Positions 7,899 through 15,583 are shown, counted from the first letter of the stretch. The stretch is DNA of 51,107 nt from Clostridia bacterium (GCA_017631325.1 JAGBTM010000014.1:1-51107), one strand, 5' to 3'. Numbers and translations: made by a program. Notes: a model not told the origin generated them from the sequence alone.

Positions 7899-9587
7899 TT
7901 ACTTTTTTGGGTATGAATACTTGTGCCAGAACTGTGCAGAGCTCTTTGGAACGTAGCCGTGCGAGGAGTTCTGAAGAAATGAAACGTCCACCGACGCGTC
8001 CTTGCCAAGCGAGTTGAAGAAGGATATTATTGTCGTTGCAGGGCAGGACTCGTCACCAAGACCTATACGAGGGATTACAACGTGATTGTCTATAAGGTGG
8101 GCGAGTGTTGCAGGGTCGAAGTAGTCCATTCCCTCTTTATAAATTTTGACAATATGAGGTATTCTGTTGTCGCTAAGTCCTGCAAGGTTGCAGAATGCCG
8201 GGATATTGGCCGTAGTTTCTGTAATGTTGAATTTTGCACCGCGTTTTTTGATAAAGTGGGCAAGAGCCGACGTGCAAATGGCCTGATATCCACCCATACT
8301 ACCGCCTAAAAGCTCGATATTTCCGTTCCAGATCTCGTGCAGTGACGCAATATCACCCGAGAGGCTCTCGTCGGTTATGTATCTTAGCATCTGCATATTT
8401 CTAATATTGAGATATAGCATATAGCAGTCGTGAATATTCTCGTAGCCCGCATTCGGACGGCTCGCGCCTGTTCCGTATGCAGAGAGAATACAGCCGTCAC
8501 CGCCAAGCTTGTCGTAGTACTCTTTTTTGGGGTGTCCAAGCTCGTAGCCGTGGTGAGTACAGTGAAGGCTTATTTTGTCATCGCAGGCATGAATTGGCGG
8601 AGAGTTTGTGCCATATCCGTCGTAGCTTATCAGTATTGGGAGGCTTGAGGGAGCTTTTCCCTTGGGAACCGTTAGATATCCACTTGCGTGACACGGGCCC
8701 GGGCATTTGAGGTAAACTTGATAAAAATCGTAGATTTTTAACAACTCCTTGTCGGGAGCTGAGAGCTTGTTATTCAGCAGAGCGTCAAAATCATCTTTTG
8801 AGAGTTTTTTGAGAGAATAGAAGTTCTTTTTCGGCATATCAAAGAGCCATGCTACGTCGCCATCGTATCCGTCGGACACCTCGCTCTTCGGGTCGACAAG
8901 ATACATTCTTTCTATTTCTTTTTCCCAAAACTCAGATAAATCTTCAGGGGGTAGATGTGTCGCCTTTATCTCTTCGAGCGAGAAAACCACACCGCCGTAG
9001 GCTATCTCCGAGCCGGGTACGGTCTTAGCGGCCTTCGTTTCGGCTATAACCTTGAATTTGGTACAGCCTTCTCTTGAAAGGGTGAGCTCAAATTCTATGC
9101 TGCTTTCGTCCTCGCACACGGCCTCGCCACTCTTTCCATCGTCGTCGAGCCAGATGGCTCGAAGGGTGGGAGCGGTTGCCGCAGTATTGTCAGAATGGCT
9201 GTATAGGGTCGCCTTAACGAGTGCTATCTCGCCTTTTTTGAACTCGGTTGGAGGACATTCCACCCTCTTGCCGTCTACAAGCTTATAGGTGGTTATCACA
9301 AAATAGGAGCCTGCCGCAAGTCCCTGGTCTTCAAACTCGGTCAGAGTATCACGTATTTCGAGGCCGTACTGCGCGTTGTAGTCGTCAAAGTACTTTTCGA
9401 TGAGCGCAACTATTCCGTCGCCCTCTTCGGTCTTGTAGTCAGTCAATGCCGAGCGATATTCTTCGTCGCGCTTTGCACGGCAGAGAATGTTATATAGCAC
9501 GTTTAAATTCACAGTGGTCATAGAGGTATAGGGCTTTGCCGAGAGCTTCTTGTAGCTTTCGTAGGCCCATTTCGCTGCGTTTTCCAT
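7899..9587 (-). CDS. Acetylxylan esterase-like alpha/beta hydrolase (CE7/AXE1 type) with extra N-terminal region
   Basis: Predicted cytoplasmic carbohydrate deacetylase. The C-terminal half (about 230-562) matches the AXE1/cephalosporin-C deacetylase fold: nucleophile elbow GGSMGG with Ser near 430, Asp near 512 (GLGDESCP) and His near 543 (SSHGY). There is no signal peptide. The first 230 residues are additional: a helical segment, then a beta-rich region (VITTYKLVDGKRVE, LVKATLYSHS) that could be an immunoglobulin-like accessory domain; usual CE7 enzymes have about 320 residues. AAAGGAG lies 8 nt before the ATG. The gene has its own promoter with a 13-bp direct repeat immediately upstream. 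Substrate is unknown; acetylated oligosaccharides are the natural guess. Confidence 0.8.
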   Translation of the reverse strand: MENAAKWAYESYKKLSAKPYTSMTTVNLNVLYNILCRAKRDEEYRSALTDYKTEEGDGIVALIEKYFDDYNAQYGLEIRDTLTEFEDQGLAAGSYFVITTYKLVDGKRVECPPTEFKKGEIALVKATLYSHSDNTAATAPTLRAIWLDDDGKSGEAVCEDESSIEFELTLSREGCTKFKVIAETKAAKTVPGSEIAYGGVVFSLEEIKATHLPPEDLSEFWEKEIERMYLVDPKSEVSDGYDGDVAWLFDMPKKNFYSLKKLSKDDFDALLNNKLSAPDKELLKIYDFYQVYLKCPGPCHASGYLTVPKGKAPSSLPILISYDGYGTNSPPIHACDDKISLHCTHHGYELGHPKKEYYDKLGGDGCILSAYGTGASRPNAGYENIHDCYMLYLNIRNMQMLRYITDESLSGDIASLHEIWNGNIELLGGSMGGYQAICTSALAHFIKKRGAKFNITETTANIPAFCNLAGLSDNRIPHIVKIYKEGMDYFDPATLAHLIDNHVVIPRIGLGDESCPATTIISFFNSLGKDASVDVSFLQNSSHGYVPKSSAQFWHKYSYPKK

Positions 9588-9625
9588 TTTAGGCGCTCCT
9601 TTAGTGTGTGGGTTGCTATGATATA

Positions 9626-9654
9626 ATTGTATATTATCTTATGGTGAAAGTCAA
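9626..9654 (-). promoter_or_regulatory. Promoter of the esterase gene
   Basis: On the minus strand TTGACT (9654-9649), 17-bp spacer, TACAAT (9631-9626). Confidence 0.8.
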
Positions 9655-9657
9655 TAT

Positions 9658-9683
9658 CTTTTTGATATGACTTTTTGATATGA
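9658..9683. repeat. Tandem 13-bp repeat abutting the esterase promoter
   Basis: CTTTTTGATATGA occurs twice in direct tandem (9658-9670, 9671-9683), just upstream of the esterase -35. This is a plausible regulator site but unassigned. Confidence 0.65.
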
Positions 9684-9696
9684 GTGGAATTTTTTC

Positions 9697-9725
9697 TTGA
9701 TTTTCCCGCCGCTGTATGTTAAAAT
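9697..9725 (+). promoter_or_regulatory. Promoter of the membrane-protein gene
   Basis: TTGATT (9697-9702), 17-bp spacer, TAAAAT (9720-9725), 36 bp before the ATG at 9761. Confidence 0.75.
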
Positions 9726-9760
9726 GTTATTTGATTAAATCTTAAAGTCGAGGTCGTATT

Positions 9761-10558
9761 ATGAACAAATCCATCAAAGGCTTCTTTTCATATTCTGTCG
9801 GACGGCTGAGGACGGACACACCGCGCACCGTCTTTATTGCCGCGTATATTATGTTTACGCTTTACTCGTCGGTCTATTTCGCCATTCTCGGACGGGTAAG
9901 GGACGCCCTTTTGCCCATCGGATATGCGGCGCTTTTCGTCGTGCTTCTTTTTGCGTTCGAGTACTTTATGAGAGCAAACTGCCCCTTGCCGTTTATCCTC
10001 GTTCTCTTCTCGGTTCCAATAGGCGGAATACTTGGATCGTGCTATGATTTTTACACCTTTATACCGTTTTTTGATAGCGTTCTGCATACTGTATCGGGAT
10101 TTATTTTCGCGGCTGTCGGCTATGCTCTTATGGAGATAATTTTAAACAAAAACGATACACGCTCCCGCCTTGCAATGCTTCTTTTTGCATTTGCATTCAG
10201 CCTTGCGATAGCAGTGCTTTGGGAAATGTTCGAGTGGGCGCTAACCTCCATTACAAGCGGCGATATGCAAGAGGACGGACTTGTCCACTCTATACATTCC
10301 TATCTTCTCTCGGGCTCTCACTCGAGCACCTTTGACATCACTATGATAGAGGGAACCGTTATTATATACGACGGTGGCAAGGAGTATTATATAAACGGCG
10401 GATATATGGACCTTGGACTGTTTGACACGCTTCTCGATATGCTCGTTTGCCTTTTTGGCGCGTGCGCTTTTCTTTTGCTCGGCCTTGTCGAGCGCAAAGC
10501 AAAAAAGCAAATATTAAAGCCGTTCGTACCGCACGTCTTGGAGAGCAACGACCCTTGA
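9761..10558 (+). CDS. Multi-pass membrane protein, YjdF/DUF2238-like
   Basis: 265-residue integral membrane protein with about six hydrophobic segments (roughly 25-45, 50-68, 75-95, 105-125, 137-160, 218-242). Residues arranged as FFDSVLHTVSGF, VLWEMFEW and LFDTLLDMLV resemble the conserved His/Glu/Asp pattern of the YjdF/DUF2238 family, whose function is unknown. A roughly 45-residue hydrophilic stretch separates segments 5 and 6. The start follows GAGGTCG with suitable spacing. The gene stands alone between a divergent esterase and a convergent spermidine-synthase-like gene. The family call is from motif memory and should be treated as likely rather than certain. Confidence 0.65.
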   Translation: MNKSIKGFFSYSVGRLRTDTPRTVFIAAYIMFTLYSSVYFAILGRVRDALLPIGYAALFVVLLFAFEYFMRANCPLPFILVLFSVPIGGILGSCYDFYTFIPFFDSVLHTVSGFIFAAVGYALMEIILNKNDTRSRLAMLLFAFAFSLAIAVLWEMFEWALTSITSGDMQEDGLVHSIHSYLLSGSHSSTFDITMIEGTVIIYDGGKEYYINGGYMDLGLFDTLLDMLVCLFGACAFLLLGLVERKAKKQILKPFVPHVLESNDP

Positions 10559-10611
10559 ATTTTAAGATGAGAGGCGCGGACTAAAATTTTATACGCTAGC
10601 GCAAAGCCAAA

Positions 10612-10695
10612 TTTTTAGCTGCTCAAGCGCTAAAGCCGTAATTTAAGATGCATAAATATCAGGCTTGAATTTTTAGCTACTCAAGTGCTAAAGCC
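10612..10695. repeat. Direct repeat in the spacer after the membrane-protein gene
   Basis: A 26-bp segment beginning TTTTTAGCT and ending GCTAAAGCC occurs at 10612-10637 and 10670-10695 with two mismatches; partial copies surround it (CTAGCGCAAAGCC near 10595, AAGCTCAAGGCTTGAA near 10711). Confidence 0.7.
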
Positions 10696-10752
10696 AAAAG
10701 CCGAGATGCAAAAGCTCAAGGCTTGAAACTGCAAATATTCAAGTAAAAAATG

Positions 10753-10806
10753 AAAAAAACAGTGCTCTCGGCTCCTTATATAAGGCGCTTTGGGCGCTGT
10801 TTTTTC
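10753..10806. terminator. Bidirectional terminator between convergent genes
   Basis: Long imperfect stem with arms around AACAGTGCTC and GGGCGCTGTT, closed by CCTTATATAAGG, with A-run before and T-run after, so usable from both strands. Confidence 0.8.
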
Positions 10807-10835
10807 GTTACAAAAGCTCTAATTTCGTTTTGACT

Positions 10836-11840
10836 TTAGTCGTAAAAGTTTATAAGAGCATCTACAAGCTCGTCGTAGGTCGTTTTCGCATCGCGTGCAC
10901 CTCTGGTGATTTTGGCGAGCAGCTCTTCAAAACGCAGAGCGCGCGCTCTCGAAATGAGAAAATTCTCTATCCAATACATAAAAGGGGTAGGCGTGTTGAG
11001 TTTTTCGAGCCCCTTCATTCTTCTGTACATAGGCTCACCGTCAGATGCGTCACGCCATGTGTCAACGAAAGCCAGGTCGTAGCGTTCGTTTGGCATCACG
11101 TGTTCTGCGTACTCAAATGCGTCCGCATTGATAATTTTCACCTTGTCCTTATTTGGAAATTTAGGGAGTATACAGTCGGTGAAGAGTTTTATAACCTCTT
11201 CGCTCTTTTCAACGACCGTGATGCTCTCGACCTCAGCCTTTTCTGACACCATATAGGCATAGTAGCCGAGCCCAAGACCAAAGGTGATAACTTTGCCGCG
11301 CGCCGCGTCAATGGCTCTCTCACAGGTGTCGAGGTCTACGGGGGTGAGCGTCATCCACTCGTTCCCGTTTTCGAGAACTGCGAGAAATTCAAATTCCTTG
11401 TCAAAAAATCCAAGTGGCGGTATTTCAACAAATCCGTCGGCAAGTATCATATCGTCACGGATAAAGGCTCTGTAAGGGGGATAGACCTCGCGCTTAAATT
11501 CCCAATTTTCACCCTTTAGCGCGTCCACTCTTATGTGCTTGTAGTAGGGGTTGTTTTCGTATTTTTCGGTGCTTAATACTTTTATGGAGGGGGTGAGATA
11601 GTCGCGGATAATCAGCTTGTCGGAGGGATTTTCAAAATCGAGGCTGAACGCCTCGCATAGCAGTCCTACAATAGCTTCCTCTTTCGTTATATCACCGTCT
11701 TTTGTGAGGGTATCTATCATTTCCTTTGTCAAAAGGGTTGGTGCATTTTCAAGATACCTTGAGTACATGTTCGTGATTTTATAATTGTTTAAGAAAGTGC
11801 CCGAGAGCCTCTCGAGCTTTATCTTATCCCTTTGCGTCAT
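10836..11840 (-). CDS. Spermidine-synthase/methyltransferase-like Rossmann protein
   Basis: 334-residue protein with a class-I methyltransferase-like nucleotide-binding core: VITFGLGLGYYAYMVSEK (glycine-rich loop), VTVVEKSEEVIKLF (acidic ribose-binding strand), KVKIINADAFEYAE, and YDLAFVDTWRDASDG. This order resembles the spermidine synthase fold, but no other polyamine gene is nearby and substrate residues cannot be judged. The N-terminal 140 residues are a separate helical region. I prefer the ATG at 11840 (MTQRDKIKLERL); an in-frame upstream start at 11942 would run through a strong GC hairpin and encode an unlikely basic leader. Ribosome binding (AGGGTG) is mediocre. The exact reaction is unknown. 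Confidence 0.7.
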   Translation of the reverse strand: MTQRDKIKLERLSGTFLNNYKITNMYSRYLENAPTLLTKEMIDTLTKDGDITKEEAIVGLLCEAFSLDFENPSDKLIIRDYLTPSIKVLSTEKYENNPYYKHIRVDALKGENWEFKREVYPPYRAFIRDDMILADGFVEIPPLGFFDKEFEFLAVLENGNEWMTLTPVDLDTCERAIDAARGKVITFGLGLGYYAYMVSEKAEVESITVVEKSEEVIKLFTDCILPKFPNKDKVKIINADAFEYAEHVMPNERYDLAFVDTWRDASDGEPMYRRMKGLEKLNTPTPFMYWIENFLISRARALRFEELLAKITRGARDAKTTYDELVDALINFYD

Positions 11841-11867
11841 ATTAATATCTACACCCTTTTTCTTTAA

Positions 11868-11905
11868 GTGGGGGCGTGATTTTTGACACGCCCCCACCTT
11901 TTTTG
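11868..11905. other. Perfect 11-bp GC-rich hairpin in the intergenic region
   Basis: GTGGGGGCGTG (11868-11878) and CACGCCCCCAC (11887-11897) are separated by 8 nt. A T-run follows on the plus strand, where no gene needs terminating; on the minus strand it precedes the methyltransferase-like gene and has no T-run. A near-identical right half occurs at 5960-5981. Confidence 0.7.
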
Positions 11906-11946
11906 TGCTTTTTAAATAAAAATGTGTTATTTTTGTAAACAAACGT

Positions 11947-13482
11947 TTACTGAGACTTTTTGCCTATAACAACGCTTGTGCCGGTGTTTGATGCGTGTAT
12001 CTTAGTGGGGTCGCCAAGCTTGCTTGAGCCGGTTCGGTAGTCGATAACGACGCCGGGCTGAACGTTATATACGAACACACAGAACTCAATACTGTCGCCA
12101 CCGTCGTTTGTCGAGTAGGCTTCCATAAGAACGCCCGTGCAAACAAGGTTGTTGCCCTCGTATACAGGTGTAACTCTGTACATAATGTAATCGCCGCTCT
12201 TTACAGCGTTAAGAACCTGAGTTTCGAAAATCTGCATTGTCTTTTGGTTCATGTGTGCCGTACCGGTAATCAGGTTTTCCATGTGCACGTCGTCGCTCAT
12301 AAAAGCGTGAGCAAGCAGGTGCGAGCGGTTATACAGGTCCGTTACAACGCCCGAGTAGCTTGCCTGCTTCCAGCCGGTCGGCTTCAGGTGCGAGATGCTA
12401 TCTCTGTCGTCGTTAGGCATCGTAGCTCTGCAAACGCAGGCAAAGGCACCCGTCGTTCTACCGAGTGAGTCGAGCGGTGAGTAGGACCACCAAGCCGTAG
12501 TTTTTAATTCGCCGCTTGTGAAGAACGGCTTGTTTCCGTTTACGATTACGTAGTCAGCTGATCCGTTGTAGTAGGGAATAGTCTGGCCGTTAATAACGAT
12601 GGCGCTACCGCTCGGTATATCCTCCGGTGTGTCGGGCACTTCAGGCGCTGCGGGAACGTCGGGAGCCGTGGAGCTGACCTCAACAAACCGTCCCCAGTTG
12701 TAGTCCTTGTTGCTTGAGTCATAGGGGCTGAAGTTGCTGTACGTGCTGCTTGCACCTATACCAAATGCGCGGTTGTTTGCCTCTGCAACTACAACCAGAG
12801 TTTTAATCGATGAGTTCCACTTAAAGACGGTGGCCTCGGAGCGCGTGGTAGTGATATTTCCACCCGTCGAGCTGTCGTCCATTACTATATAATTTCTTGC
12901 GCTGCTCTTGATAAGGTATATACGGAAGCCGCCGTCTGCCTCTTCCATATAAACCGTCGTTGCAAAGAGCTTGTCGGTGCTTGCGTCAAATCTACCGCCC
13001 GTGACGGTGCCTGAGAAGTAAAGAGGGCCGTTTTTGTTATTCGCTGTAATTATGTAGCCCTTTCCGACATGCACGCCCTCGGTTGGCTGGGACGATGCGC
13101 TCGGGTCCTTTGCACCGCATACGGTACAGGTGCCGTTTGTGTAGCTGTGACCGCTCGAGCAAGGATTTTCCTCGGTGCCGTCGTAGCTTGGGTCGGGTGT
13201 CTCACAGCGCGTGCATTTACCGCCCACGTAATTGTGACCGAGTGCTGAGCCAAGGTCGGTGACAGTCATAGTTTTGGAACAGTCCTCACACGTTGCGGTT
13301 TTTGTTCCGTCGCTAAGGCAGGTGGCGTTACCGTCAGATTCAAATTCAATAAAGGTGTGGTATCCCTCGCCACAGTCCTCATCAGTGCCTGGTGGGGTGA
13401 TGGGGGCACAGCTGCAAATGGTTAGGACCAAGATTAGCATAAGTGATAAAACCGTTACGGCTTTAGAAAATAACTTTGACAT
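11947..13482 (-). CDS. Lipoprotein DNA/RNA non-specific endonuclease with CxxC repeats
   Basis: Predicted surface-anchored nuclease of 511 residues. A signal peptide with lipobox LTICSC (Cys near 25) marks it as a lipoprotein. Residues 35-130 hold three short cysteine motifs (ATCEDCSK, GKCTRCE, GTCTVCGAKD), likely small metal- or disulfide-stabilised repeats. A beta-rich middle region and a Pro-rich linker (about 270-295) precede the nuclease domain: NRSHLLAH with its catalytic-type His near 388, then NLITGTAHMNQKTMQIFE, the pattern of the EndA/Spd-like branch where NRSH replaces DRGH. The role may be scavenging extracellular DNA for nucleotides. It is paralogous to the next gene upstream on the same strand. 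Confidence 0.85.
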   Translation of the reverse strand: MSKLFSKAVTVLSLMLILVLTICSCAPITPPGTDEDCGEGYHTFIEFESDGNATCLSDGTKTATCEDCSKTMTVTDLGSALGHNYVGGKCTRCETPDPSYDGTEENPCSSGHSYTNGTCTVCGAKDPSASSQPTEGVHVGKGYIITANNKNGPLYFSGTVTGGRFDASTDKLFATTVYMEEADGGFRIYLIKSSARNYIVMDDSSTGGNITTTRSEATVFKWNSSIKTLVVVAEANNRAFGIGASSTYSNFSPYDSSNKDYNWGRFVEVSSTAPDVPAAPEVPDTPEDIPSGSAIVINGQTIPYYNGSADYVIVNGNKPFFTSGELKTTAWWSYSPLDSLGRTTGAFACVCRATMPNDDRDSISHLKPTGWKQASYSGVVTDLYNRSHLLAHAFMSDDVHMENLITGTAHMNQKTMQIFETQVLNAVKSGDYIMYRVTPVYEGNNLVCTGVLMEAYSTNDGGDSIEFCVFVYNVQPGVVIDYRTGSSKLGDPTKIHASNTGTSVVIGKKSQ

Positions 13483-13524
13483 AAGCGCTCCTTTTTGTGT
13501 GTAATATTAGGAAAACATATTGTT

Positions 13525-13553
13525 TATAAAACCTAAATCGGCAGTTTTGTAAA
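13525..13553 (-). promoter_or_regulatory. Candidate promoter of the larger nuclease gene
   Basis: Minus strand TTTACA (13553-13548), 17-bp spacer, TTTATA (13530-13525). Confidence 0.55.
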
Positions 13554-13613
13554 TAAAAAATTACATTTTGACCATTTTGTCGGCAAATTCGTGTATTTTT
13601 GCGTAAGACTTAT

Positions 13614-14540
13614 CTAATCTCTATGATACTCGTGAGGCTTGCATGACATACAAGGGGAATAGTCAGGATGATAGTAGCTGAAGCGTGAGAGCTCGTAGGT
13701 GTAATATTGAATATACTCCTCGGCTGTGCTTTTTGCATAGTGACACTCCGGAAGGTGATACTTCTTTGAGCTCGTATTAAGCACGTAGCTTGGAGCTTTT
13801 GTAAAGTCGCTTTCCTCAGCCTTAGTTGTATCTACCTTGTTTTCACCGTTGTAATAGTCGATGATAACTCCCACCTCCACGTTGTAGACGAAAACGCAGA
13901 AGCATATACCTACGCCTCCGTCCTCGACCGAGTAGCCCTCTAGCAATACTCCACGTGCAACCAGGTCGTATTCAGAAAACATCGGTGTCGCCCTGTACAT
14001 AACGTGATAGCCTGTGCGCTTTATGTAATCTGCAACCTTGTTTTCAAACGGGAGCATTCCGTCGATGTTCATCGAGCGAGTGCCCGTTATAAGATTTTTG
14101 ATATTCGCATTCTCACCGCACAGCTGAAAGCCTATCAGATGTGAGCGGTTGTATACGTAATATCCGTCGATAAACTTGTATTTATTGTTGTTTGATACTC
14201 CGTCCGAGTAGAAGCCCGTAGGATTTTCCGAGAAAATAGGCTCGCGCTCCTCAGTTGGCATAAGTGATTTTGAAAGGCAGGCAAAAGCCACGCCTGCGCG
14301 CCTCAGCTCGTCGAGCTCCGAGAATTCGATAAAAGGCTTGTCGGTTATTTCGTCACTTGTGAAATATGGCACGTTTCGGTTGATTTCGACGTACGCTTCA
14401 CCGCAGTATGCGGGAATATCTTCAAGACTTATATCCTTTTCGTCGCTACAGGATGATAAGAGTGATAGAATGATAGAAGCGAGCGTCACCAGCGCCAAAA
14501 TGCGCCTTATAAATACGGCAAGATGCTTAAATGATGACAT
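13614..14540 (-). CDS. Lipoprotein DNA/RNA non-specific endonuclease with a C-terminal cysteine motif
   Basis: 308-residue paralogue of the neighbouring nuclease. The N-terminus carries a hydrophobic segment and a Cys preceded by small residues (SLLSSCSD), consistent with a lipoprotein. The catalytic region has YNRSHLIG with His near 134, NLITGTRSMN, and VMYRATPMF shared with the larger protein. The C-terminus ends in KKYHLPECHYAKST and YSPCMSCKP, resembling Ada-type zinc-binding modules that occur at the ends of many Firmicute nucleases. It starts 4 nt downstream of the preceding gene, so both are probably one transcript from the promoter at 15023. Confidence 0.85.
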   Translation of the reverse strand: MSSFKHLAVFIRRILALVTLASIILSLLSSCSDEKDISLEDIPAYCGEAYVEINRNVPYFTSDEITDKPFIEFSELDELRRAGVAFACLSKSLMPTEEREPIFSENPTGFYSDGVSNNNKYKFIDGYYVYNRSHLIGFQLCGENANIKNLITGTRSMNIDGMLPFENKVADYIKRTGYHVMYRATPMFSEYDLVARGVLLEGYSVEDGGVGICFCVFVYNVEVGVIIDYYNGENKVDTTKAEESDFTKAPSYVLNTSSKKYHLPECHYAKSTAEEYIQYYTYELSRFSYYHPDYSPCMSCKPHEYHRD

Positions 14541-14544
14541 TCTG

Positions 14545-14955
14545 CTAGTCCTTTACGTAAACGTCTTTGACAATTTTGTCATGAGCAAATCCCGTCATTT
14601 TCTTACGGTCTACACGGCGAAATCCCAACTCGAGTGGGGGCGTGTCGAGCTTTATATCAAACGGATACTCAAGGCTGAAATCGTAGGATATCACTTTTTT
14701 TGCTAGAGGCAACGCCCGTAAAACGTCCTCGCCTTCGGCAAAAAAGAAATCGTCCTCGCCACACTCGGCGGAAGGGTCCTCGGATATGATATATCCACCG
14801 AAATCCTTAAAAAGCCTCTCGGAATAGGGCTTGATGTATATTTTCTTTTCACCGACGGTGTTTATAAAATCAATGATAGCGTATTCGTCACGGGCAACCC
14901 TGCGGTTGTTAAAAAACAGTTCTCCGCGCTTGCCCATACAAAAACCAATATTCAA
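14545..14955 (-). CDS. Small conserved Clostridial protein of unknown function
   Basis: 136-residue soluble protein. Its layout (a FFNNRRVARDE motif near residue 15, PYSERLF in the middle, FAHDKIVKDVYVK at the end) recalls a small Firmicute family that some automatic annotations label ribonuclease Z, yet it lacks the metallo-beta-lactamase HxHxDH signature, so that label would be wrong. The start is TTG (14955): GGAGG lies 7 nt upstream, while the first in-frame ATG, 18 nt later, has no ribosome binding site. The gene has a full consensus promoter and is followed after 4 nt by a lipoprotein nuclease gene, suggesting co-transcription. Confidence 0.7.
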   Translation of the reverse strand: MNIGFCMGKRGELFFNNRRVARDEYAIIDFINTVGEKKIYIKPYSERLFKDFGGYIISEDPSAECGEDDFFFAEGEDVLRALPLAKKVISYDFSLEYPFDIKLDTPPLELGFRRVDRKKMTGFAHDKIVKDVYVKD

Positions 14956-14994
14956 AACCTATCCTCCAAACGAAAACGACAATTTTCTACATAT

Positions 14995-15023
14995 ATTATA
15001 TCACTATTTTATAGCAGTGTCAA
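14995..15023 (-). promoter_or_regulatory. Consensus promoter of the small protein/nuclease operon
   Basis: Minus strand TTGACA (15023-15018), 17-bp spacer, TATAAT (15000-14995). Confidence 0.88.
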
Positions 15024-15048
15024 CCAAGATACCACTAATATAACAAAA

Positions 15049-15373
15049 AACCGACCTTAAAGGGTCGGCACAAGGAAGCTGGGTATTCGCTTTTAGCGAA
15101 GATACGCACACCCGACGCTTACGAGCGAGCTCGACGCGTTCTGGTGGCGTATGCGGACCAGGTGCCTTATGGCACCCGGGCAAATCCTAAGCTTCCCCCA
15201 CCAAATAAAAAACCGACCTTAAAGGGTCGGTGCAAGGAAGCTGGGTATTCGCTTTTAGCGAAGATACGCACACCTTACGCTTACGAGCAAGCTCGACGCG
15301 TTCTGGCGGCGTATGCGGACCAGGTGCCTTATGGCACCAGGGCAAATCCTGAGCTCCCCCCACCAAATAAAAA
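15049..15373 (-). repeat. Two tandem copies of a structured repeat of about 162 bp after the tRNA genes
   Basis: Units 15049-15210 and 15211-15373 are about 94% identical by eye; a third partial copy is the tRNA-Tyr terminator. Read on the minus strand, each can fold with an outer stem (GGAAGCT/AGCTTCC on the plus strand at 15074-15080 with 15190-15196 in unit 1, and 15236-15242 with 15352-15358 in unit 2). Inside are a hairpin GGTGCC-ATAA-GGCACC, an arm closed by ATACGC/GCGTAT enclosing CGAGC/GCTCG, and a hairpin TTCGC-TAAAA-GCGAA. Each unit ends in a CCGACC/GGTCGG terminator-like stem. Several differences between copies keep pairing through G-T wobbles. This could be a structured ncRNA, a non-autonomous mobile repeat or a tRNA-derived duplication. 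Confidence 0.8.
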
Positions 15374-15393
15374 AACCGACCTTGAAGGGTCGG
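15367..15393 (-). terminator. Intrinsic terminator of the tRNA-Thr/tRNA-Tyr transcript
   Basis: Stem CCGACC/GGTCGG (15376-15393) followed on the minus strand by a seven-T run (15375-15369). The tRNA 3' end and the sequence past the terminator form a larger inverted repeat around it. Confidence 0.88.
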
Positions 15394-15401
15394 TTTTCAT
15401 T

Positions 15402-15486
15402 TGGTGGGGGAAGCTGGATTCGGACCAGCGAAGTCAGTGACAACAGATTTACAGTCTGCCCCCTTTGGCCGCTCGGGAATTCCCCC
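15402..15486 (-). tRNA. tRNA-Tyr (anticodon GTA)
   Basis: 85-nt class II tRNA with encoded CCA. The acceptor stem GGGGGAA (15486-15480) pairs with TTCCCCC, discriminator A, CCA at 15404-15402. The anticodon stem-loop CAGA-CTGTAAA-TCTG gives GTA. The long variable arm and TTCG-type T-loop region (GGTCCGAATCC) are as expected for bacterial tRNA-Tyr. Confidence 0.97.
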
Positions 15487-15492
15487 AAATGA

Positions 15493-15567
15493 TGGAGCTG
15501 GTGATCGGAGTCGAACCAACAACCTGCTGATTACAAATCAGCTGCTCTGCCATTGAGCCACACCAGC
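15493..15567 (-). tRNA. tRNA-Thr (anticodon TGT)
   Basis: 75-nt tRNA with encoded CCA. Acceptor GCTGGTG (15567-15561) pairs with CACCAGC; the anticodon loop TTTGTAA in stem CTGA/TCAG gives TGT. The T-arm contains GGTTCGACTCC. It is transcribed with tRNA-Tyr, 6 nt apart, from the consensus promoter at 15612. Confidence 0.97.
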
Positions 15568-15583
15568 GTGTGTGACGCTTAAT

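Noticed and set aside
11841..11942. Upstream start for the spermidine-synthase-like gene
   Set aside because: It would place a strong GC hairpin inside the coding region and has no ribosome binding site.
15144..15440. Open frames through the tRNA-adjacent repeats
   Set aside because: They cross tRNA, terminator and repeat units and exist only because of the duplication.
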